A stretch of 64,000 bases of DNA. Origin: Enterobacter chengduensis (GTDB lineage Bacteria > Pseudomonadota > Gammaproteobacteria > Enterobacterales > Enterobacteriaceae). Positions 59,646-64,000 of this stretch are shown piece after piece. The DNA lies in contig NZ_CP043318.1 in the NCBI RefSeq assembly GCF_001984825.2, forward strand, positions 1,674,001-1,738,000, written 5' to 3'. The notes beneath the pieces were generated by a model that was given only the letters and a program-made list of their open reading frames with translations, did not search any database and was not told where the DNA came from. The translations under genes were made by a program, and so were the position numbers. Each line of letters begins with the position of its first letter. The stretch's first letter is position 1.

Positions 59646-61364
59646 TTACCTGAGCCAGTTGGTTTTTGCCAGTTCGATCACCTCATCACCGCGACCGCTG
59701 ATGATGGCGCGCAGCATATACAGGCTAAAGCCTTTGGCCTGTTCGAGCTTGATCTGCGGCGGGATCGCCAGCTCCTCTTTGGCGACGACGACGTCCACCA
59801 GCACCGGGCCGTCGATGGAAAACGCGCGCTGCAGGGCTTCGTCTACCTCAGAGGCTTTCTCCACGCGAATACCGGTAATGCCGCAGGCCTCGGCGATGCG
59901 CGCGAAGTTGGTGTCGTGCAGTTCGGTGCCGTCCGTGAGATAGCCTCCGGCCTTCATCTCCATCGCCACGAAGCCGAGCACGCTGTTGTTAAAGACCACG
60001 ATTTTGAGCGGCAGCTTCATCTGCACCACCGACAGGAAATCCCCCATCAGCATGCTGAACCCGCCGTCGCCGCACATCGCCACCACCTGACGCTCCGGCG
60101 CCGTGGCTTTCGCGCCCAGCGCCTGCGGCATAGCGTTGGCCATCGAGCCGTGGTTGAACGAGCCGAGCAGACGACGTTTGCCGTTCATCTTCAGGTAGCG
60201 TGCCGCCCAGACCGTTGGCGTGCCCACGTCGCAGGTAAAAATGGCGTCGTCGTCGGCAAAATGGCTGATCTGCTGCGCCAGGTACTGCGGGTGAATGGCC
60301 TTGTCGCTCGGTTTAGCGAGATCGTCCAGCCCCTTGCGGGCATCGCGATAGTCGCTTAAGGCCTTATCAAGGAACGTGCGGTCCGTTTTCTCTTCGAGAA
60401 GCGGCAGCAGGGCGGCAAGGGTCGATTTGATGTCGCCCACCAGCGCCATATCGACCTTGCTGTGCGCGCCGATGCTGGCCGGGTTGATATCAATCTGAAT
60501 GATTTTCGCATCCGCCGGGTAGAACGCGCGATACGGGAACTGGGTGCCGAGCAGGATCAGCGTGTCGGCGTTCATCATGGTGTGGAAGCCGCTCGAAAAT
60601 CCGATCAGGCCGGTCATGCCCACATCATAGGGGTTGTCGTACTCCACGTGCTCTTTGCCGCGCAGGGCGTGAACGATCGGCGATTTAAGCTTACCGGCAA
60701 ATTCCAGCAGCTCCCTGTGCGCGCCCGCGCAGCCGCTGCCGCACATCAGGGCGATATTGCTGGAGTAACGCAGCAGCTGCGCCAGCTTTTTCAGCTCCTC
60801 TTGTGCAGGCGTCACGACCGGCTGCGGGGCGTGATACCAGTGGGTGCTGGCCCCTTCAGGCGCGGCCTTGAGCGCCACGTCGCCGGGGATCACGACCACC
60901 GACACGCCGCGGTTCAGCACCGCCTTGCGCATGGCGATCGCCAGCACCTGCGGGATCTGCTCCGGGGATGAAACCAGCTCACAGTAGTGGCTGCATTCAC
61001 GGAACAGCTCCTGCGGATGCGTCTCCTGGAAATAGCCGCTGCCGATTTCGGAAGAGGGGATATGGGCGGCAATCGCCAGGACCGGGACATGATTGCGGTG
61101 GCAGTCGAACAGGCCGTTGATCAGATGCAGGTTACCCGGCCCGCACGAGCCTGCACAGACGGCCAGTTCACCGGTGAGCTGCGCTTCGGCACCAGCCGCA
61201 AAGGCGGCAACCTCTTCATGACGCGTCGGCATCCATTCGATGGTCTTCATCTTATTAAGGCTGTCGCTCAGTCCGTTGAGGGAATCGCCGGTGACGCCCC
61301 AGATACGTTTTACGCCAGCCTGTTCGAGCGTTTTCGCAATATATGCAGCCACGGTTTGTTTCAT
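59646..61364 (-). CDS. poxB: Pyruvate:ubiquinone oxidoreductase PoxB
   Basis: 572 residues, the E. coli length. A ThDP- and FAD-dependent peripheral membrane enzyme that decarboxylates pyruvate to acetate and CO2 and passes electrons to ubiquinone. Seen: catalytic Glu50 (TRHEEVAAF), FAD domain, ThDP motif GDGGFSML...NNSVLG, and the C-terminal lipid-binding amphipathic peptide. It starts behind AAGGAGAAGGA. In E. coli it is RpoS-dependent, serving stationary phase. Divergent from a DoxX-type membrane protein gene with 151 bases between them. Confidence 0.97.
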   Translation of the reverse strand: MKQTVAAYIAKTLEQAGVKRIWGVTGDSLNGLSDSLNKMKTIEWMPTRHEEVAAFAAGAEAQLTGELAVCAGSCGPGNLHLINGLFDCHRNHVPVLAIAAHIPSSEIGSGYFQETHPQELFRECSHYCELVSSPEQIPQVLAIAMRKAVLNRGVSVVVIPGDVALKAAPEGASTHWYHAPQPVVTPAQEELKKLAQLLRYSSNIALMCGSGCAGAHRELLEFAGKLKSPIVHALRGKEHVEYDNPYDVGMTGLIGFSSGFHTMMNADTLILLGTQFPYRAFYPADAKIIQIDINPASIGAHSKVDMALVGDIKSTLAALLPLLEEKTDRTFLDKALSDYRDARKGLDDLAKPSDKAIHPQYLAQQISHFADDDAIFTCDVGTPTVWAARYLKMNGKRRLLGSFNHGSMANAMPQALGAKATAPERQVVAMCGDGGFSMLMGDFLSVVQMKLPLKIVVFNNSVLGFVAMEMKAGGYLTDGTELHDTNFARIAEACGITGIRVEKASEVDEALQRAFSIDGPVLVDVVVAKEELAIPPQIKLEQAKGFSLYMLRAIISGRGDEVIELAKTNWLR

Positions 61365-61515
61365 GGTTGTCCTTCTCCTTTTTGTGATATCGCTTACAAG
61401 CTTAGAAGAAAGTCTCCGTATTGCCCGTCATTTCCCCCCAATTAAAAGGTGCTTTTCATGCGCAATTATTCGGCATAATCTGTTCATACATTAGTGAAAA
61501 CAGGAATCATTTCAA

Positions 61516-61950
61516 ATGGTTGAATCATTGTTAATTACTGTTAATGAAAAGCTATCATGCGACGATCTTGGCAAACTCTTGTTACGACTTGCCGTCGGCG
61601 GGCTGATGCTGTTTCACGGTTTGCACAAGCTTTTTGGCGGCGTGGGCTTTATTAGCGGCATGCTGGTGGAAAAAGGATTGCCGGGATTTATCGCCTACGG
61701 CGTGTTGGTTGGTGAAGTGGTTGCGCCGATCCTGATTATTATCGGGCTCTTTACGCGCCCGGCCGCGCTGGTGCTGGCGTTTACGATGATTGTGGCGTGG
61801 CTGATGGTGGGAATGGGTGAAACGCTCGCCCTCGATAAGGTAGGTGCATGGGCGATTGAAAGCCTGGTGTACTTCTTTATCGGCTCGCTGGCGGTGGCGT
61901 TTTTAGGGGCAGGGCGTTTTGCGCTGGGGAAAGACCCGGCGTGGCGTTGA
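61516..61950 (+). CDS. DoxX-family inner-membrane protein
   Basis: 144 residues with four membrane helices. The DoxX signature is clear: LLLRLAVGGLMLFHGLHKLFGG near residues 21-42, VGEVVAPILIIIGLFTRPAALVL, and an acidic residue before the last helix. DoxX relatives act in quinone-linked or thiol redox systems and stress resistance; the exact role here is unknown. It does not belong to the E. coli gene order at this place. It faces poxB across a shared promoter region and ends in a terminator, so it is a single-gene unit just left of the CRISPR leader. Confidence 0.88.
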   Translation: MVESLLITVNEKLSCDDLGKLLLRLAVGGLMLFHGLHKLFGGVGFISGMLVEKGLPGFIAYGVLVGEVVAPILIIIGLFTRPAALVLAFTMIVAWLMVGMGETLALDKVGAWAIESLVYFFIGSLAVAFLGAGRFALGKDPAWR

Positions 61951-61972
61951 GGTTTGGGCTATGGCATGAAGG

Positions 61973-61998
61973 AAGGGGTCTACGGACCCTTTTTTATT
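61973..61998 (+). terminator. Intrinsic terminator after the DoxX gene
   Basis: AAGGGGTC-TACG-GACCCTTTT: 5-bp GC stem (61976-61980 with 61985-61989) extended by A/T pairs and followed by a run of seven T. It isolates the CRISPR leader from DoxX transcription. Confidence 0.8.
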
Positions 61999-62114
61999 GG
62001 TGATTTTTAACTCATTGATTTTATTGGGCTGAAATATATGCGAAGAAAAAGGGGTTGAGACGATTTTTTAGGTAATTTCTTTATCTGACAAGGTGATAGG
62101 TGTAGATTGTTCCA
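61999..62114 (+). promoter_or_regulatory. AT-rich CRISPR leader
   Basis: 116 bases of AT-rich DNA (for example GATTTTTAACTCATTGATTT and GATTTTTTAGGTAATTTC) between the DoxX terminator and the first repeat. Orientation follows from the repeats: they are perfect at this end and the degenerate one lies at the other end. It should contain the pre-crRNA promoter and the integration-host-factor-type bends used in spacer uptake; exact sites cannot be fixed by eye. Confidence 0.7.
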
Positions 62115-62979
62115 GTTCACTGCCGTACAGGCAGCTTAGAAAAGGAAGGGGAATTGACCACGGTCAAAGAGGTAGTTCACTGCCGTACAGGCAGCTTAGA
62201 AATTGACTTTAATCATTCTGCTTTCCGTGACGTCGTTCACTGCCGTACAGGCAGCTTAGAAAGCCAGCAGAATAAGGTTCAGACTCTAAATAAGGTTCAC
62301 TGCCGTACAGGCAGCTTAGAAACTGCCGGGGGCTGCTCTGGCGCCTGCGGCGCCGTTCACTGCCGTACAGGCAGCTTAGAAAAACAAGGTATTCCGCGGA
62401 TGTTCTCAAGACAAGTTCACTGCCGTACAGGCAGCTTAGAAATCTGCTGGCTGGCTAACAACCTGCATCATTGCCGTTCACTGCCGTACAGGCAGCTTAG
62501 AAATCTTCATTTGGTCATAACCTCTTTTTTTAGTTGTTCACTGCCGTACAGGCAGCTTAGAAATGGCCGCCGTCGCTAAGCAGCACGCTATCTCTGTTCA
62601 CTGCCGTACAGGCAGCTTAGAAAGACCGGCTCCGTCGTGGACTGGGCGAAATGGTGTTCACTGCCGTACAGGCAGCTTAGAAACTGAAGGTATGGGAGAA
62701 GAACGGTTATCGCCGCGTTCACTGCCGTACAGGCAGCTTAGAAAGGATTGGTCGGCACTTTCGGCGCAAACTGTGATGTTCACTGCCGTACAGGCAGCTT
62801 AGAAATGTCCAGCTCCAGTTCTCCCAGGATGGACTTGAGTTCACTGCCGTACAGGCAGCTTAGAAACAGCGCGGTGCCGTACCACGTCAGCCGCAGCAGT
62901 TCACTGCCGTACAGGCAGCTTAGAAAGTACGAGACTGGTGGGCCTTCGCTGAGAAATTGTTCACTGCCGTACAGGCAGC
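62115..62979 (+). CRISPR. Type I-F CRISPR array, 14 perfect repeats plus a truncated last repeat, 14 spacers
   Basis: The 28-nt repeat begins GTTCACTGCCGTACAGGCAG and ends CTTAGAAA, the classical I-F (Ypest/LF82) repeat, with the CTGCC-GTACA-GGCAG hairpin cut by Cas6f. Repeats start at 62115, 62175, 62235, 62295, 62355, 62415, 62476, 62536, 62596, 62656, 62717, 62778, 62839 and 62899; all are identical. The last, at 62959, keeps only 21 bases and then reads AATCACACC. Spacers are 32 nt, except numbers 6, 10, 11 and 12 at 33 nt. No two spacers are alike. No cas gene is in the window: the left flank is DoxX/poxB, the right flank hcr. Seven T residues occur inside spacer 7. Confidence 0.98.
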
Positions 62980-63218
62980 AATCACACCTGGTTATGTCAA
63001 ACACTGTGCCGCCTGATTATAAGCCCGGTGGCGCTGACGCTTACCGGGCCTACAAATAGCCAACATGGGGAAAGTAGGAACAGAGTCAATTAAGTTTTGT
63101 TCACTGCCGTACAGGCAGCAATCACACCTGGTTCTGTCAAACACTGCGCCCCCTGATTATAAACCCGGTGGCGCTGACGCTTACCGGGCCTACGAAGAGC
63201 CAACATGGGGAAAGTAGG
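62959..63218 (+). repeat. Duplicated array end: truncated repeat plus REP, two copies 140 bp apart
   Basis: The 120-base stretch 62959-63078, starting with the truncated CRISPR repeat and holding a REP hairpin (63023-63053), recurs at 63099-63218 with six mismatches. Between the copies are 20 unique bases (63079-63098). Both copies end in CAACATGGGGAAAGTAGG. It is non-coding. Confidence 0.92.
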
Positions 63219-63244
63219 CCGGGTAAACGCAGTGCCACCCGGCA
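63214..63244. repeat. REP palindrome next to hcr
   Basis: GTAGGCCGGGTAAACGCAGT followed by GCCACCCGGCA: inverted relative to the REP at 63163-63193, so the pair forms a BIME at the 3' end of hcr. Confidence 0.82.
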
Positions 63245-63267
63245 AAAAACGGCGGCACCGCGTCAGA

Positions 63268-64000
63268 TTATGCGAGGACCAAATCCCCCTGCGGATGGCA
63301 CGAGCACGCCAGCACGTAACCCTCGGCAATTTCCGCGTCCGACAGCGTCATGGTGCTGGTGACGGTATACTCCCCGGAAACTACCTTCGTCTTACAGCAG
63401 CCGCACACGCCGGCGCGGCAGGCGGCCACGACAGGCACCTTGTTGCTTTCCAGCGCCTCCAGCAGCGTGGTTCCCACGCGGCCAAAGAAGGTCTGCGCAG
63501 GCTGTAGCTTAGTGAACTGAATCCCGCTGGTTGCCGCCTCCGCCACGGGCGTGAAGAACAGCTCCTTGAAGAAGCGGGTCACGCCAAGCGCTTTCACTTC
63601 TTTCTCTACGCTGTCCATGTACGGCGCCGGGCCGCAGGTCATCACGGTGCGGTTTGCAATATCCGGCACGCTTTGCAGCAGCTCGCGGCTCAGGCGACCG
63701 GGCACAAAGCCGTGTGTCGCGTTGTGCTCGGCCAACAGCGTCACCGGATAGTGGCGCCACTCCTCGGCAAAGATCACATCGTCCGGGGAGCGCACGCTAA
63801 AAATCACCTGCACGTCGGCCTGCGGACGGTTTTTCGCCAGCCAGCGGCGCATCGACATAATCGGCGTCACGCCACAGCCCGCCGCCAGCAGCAGGAATTT
63901 ATCGTCTGCCTTGTCGTCACAGGTGAAATTACCCTGCGCGTCAGACAGCCAGATATAATCCCCGCGCTTCACGTCACGGGTCAGCCACTGGGAGCCCGCG
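63268..64000 (-). CDS. hcr: NADH oxidoreductase Hcr (5' end cut off)
   Basis: The last 243 residues or so of Hcr; the frame is open to the right edge (residues AGSQWLTRD precede the first in-window GTG codon), so the N-terminus lies outside. FAD/NAD-binding reductase part with AAGCGVTPIMSMRRWL and VMTCGPAPYMDS, then a C-terminal 2Fe-2S ferredoxin domain with CRAGVCGCC and the fourth cysteine in VLACSCHP. It passes electrons from NADH to the hybrid cluster protein Hcp, whose gene should lie just upstream outside the window. The pair handles nitric oxide during nitrate/nitrite respiration. Confidence 0.96.
   Translation of the reverse strand, partial: AGSQWLTRDVKRGDYIWLSDAQGNFTCDDKADDKFLLLAAGCGVTPIMSMRRWLAKNRPQADVQVIFSVRSPDDVIFAEEWRHYPVTLLAEHNATHGFVPGRLSRELLQSVPDIANRTVMTCGPAPYMDSVEKEVKALGVTRFFKELFFTPVAEAATSGIQFTKLQPAQTFFGRVGTTLLEALESNKVPVVAACRAGVCGCCKTKVVSGEYTVTSTMTLSDAEIAEGYVLACSCHPQGDLVLA

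Noticed and set aside
62504..62535. T-run in spacer 7 as a terminator that would split the array
   Set aside because: The T-run starts about 20 bases after the repeat hairpin, too far for an intrinsic terminator.
62154..63059. Open frames running through the CRISPR array and giving proteins with repeated VHCRTGSLE or SLPYRQLR units
   Set aside because: They are translations of the 28-nt repeats; spacing and identity at DNA level, not protein level, prove a CRISPR array.

Overview
The window reads as a chromosomal segment of a member of the Enterobacteriaceae close to Enterobacter (high GC; most proteins are recognisable orthologues of Escherichia coli proteins and lie in the order of the E. 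coli 18-20 minute region). The backbone runs gsiBCD - rimO - bssR - yliI - gstB - dacC - deoR - ybjG - mdfA - ybjI/ybjJ - rcdA(ybjK) - rybB - ybjL - ybjM - grxA - nfsA - rimK - ybjN - potFGHI - ybjO - rlmC - artJ/artMQIP - ybjP - ybjQ - amiD - ybjS - ybjT - ltaE - poxB - hcr. Both ends are cut: gsiB lacks its start on the left and hcr lacks its start on the right.

Several blocks interrupt this backbone. (1) A second PAP2-type membrane phosphatase sits directly upstream of ybjG, behind a PmrA/BasR-like box. (2) An arsRBC arsenite/arsenate operon lies between rcdA and the sigma-E dependent small RNA gene rybB. (3) An OmpR/EnvZ-type two-component pair with no E. coli counterpart at this place lies between rlmC and artJ, flanked by REP elements. 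(4) A block of about 20 kb between amiD and ybjS encodes an IprA-like winged-helix regulator, gspB-gspA, a complete type II secretion operon gspCDEFGHIJKLMO, a large multidomain family 18 chitinase, a small lytic transglycosylase and a modular family 19 chitinase. It looks like one chitin-degrading secretion module: machine, candidate substrates, cell-wall remodelling and a candidate regulator. Its GspA has lost both Walker motifs. (5) Between poxB and hcr lie a DoxX-type membrane protein gene and a type I-F CRISPR array of 14 perfect repeats, with no cas gene in the window. The end of the array is degenerate and has been duplicated 140 bp downstream together with a REP element.

Regulatory elements visible by eye include the rybB gene with its sigma-E promoter, a tandem ARG box upstream of artJ, a TGTACA-based operator candidate between ybjJ and rcdA, an ArsR operator candidate, several intrinsic terminators, REP palindromes, and a GC-rich palindromic repeat family found three times, each time between convergent genes. 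Compared with E. coli, the yliE/yliF (c-di-GMP) pair, ybjH and ybjC are missing from their usual places. All identifications rest on reading the sequence and on remembered family features; no database search was run.
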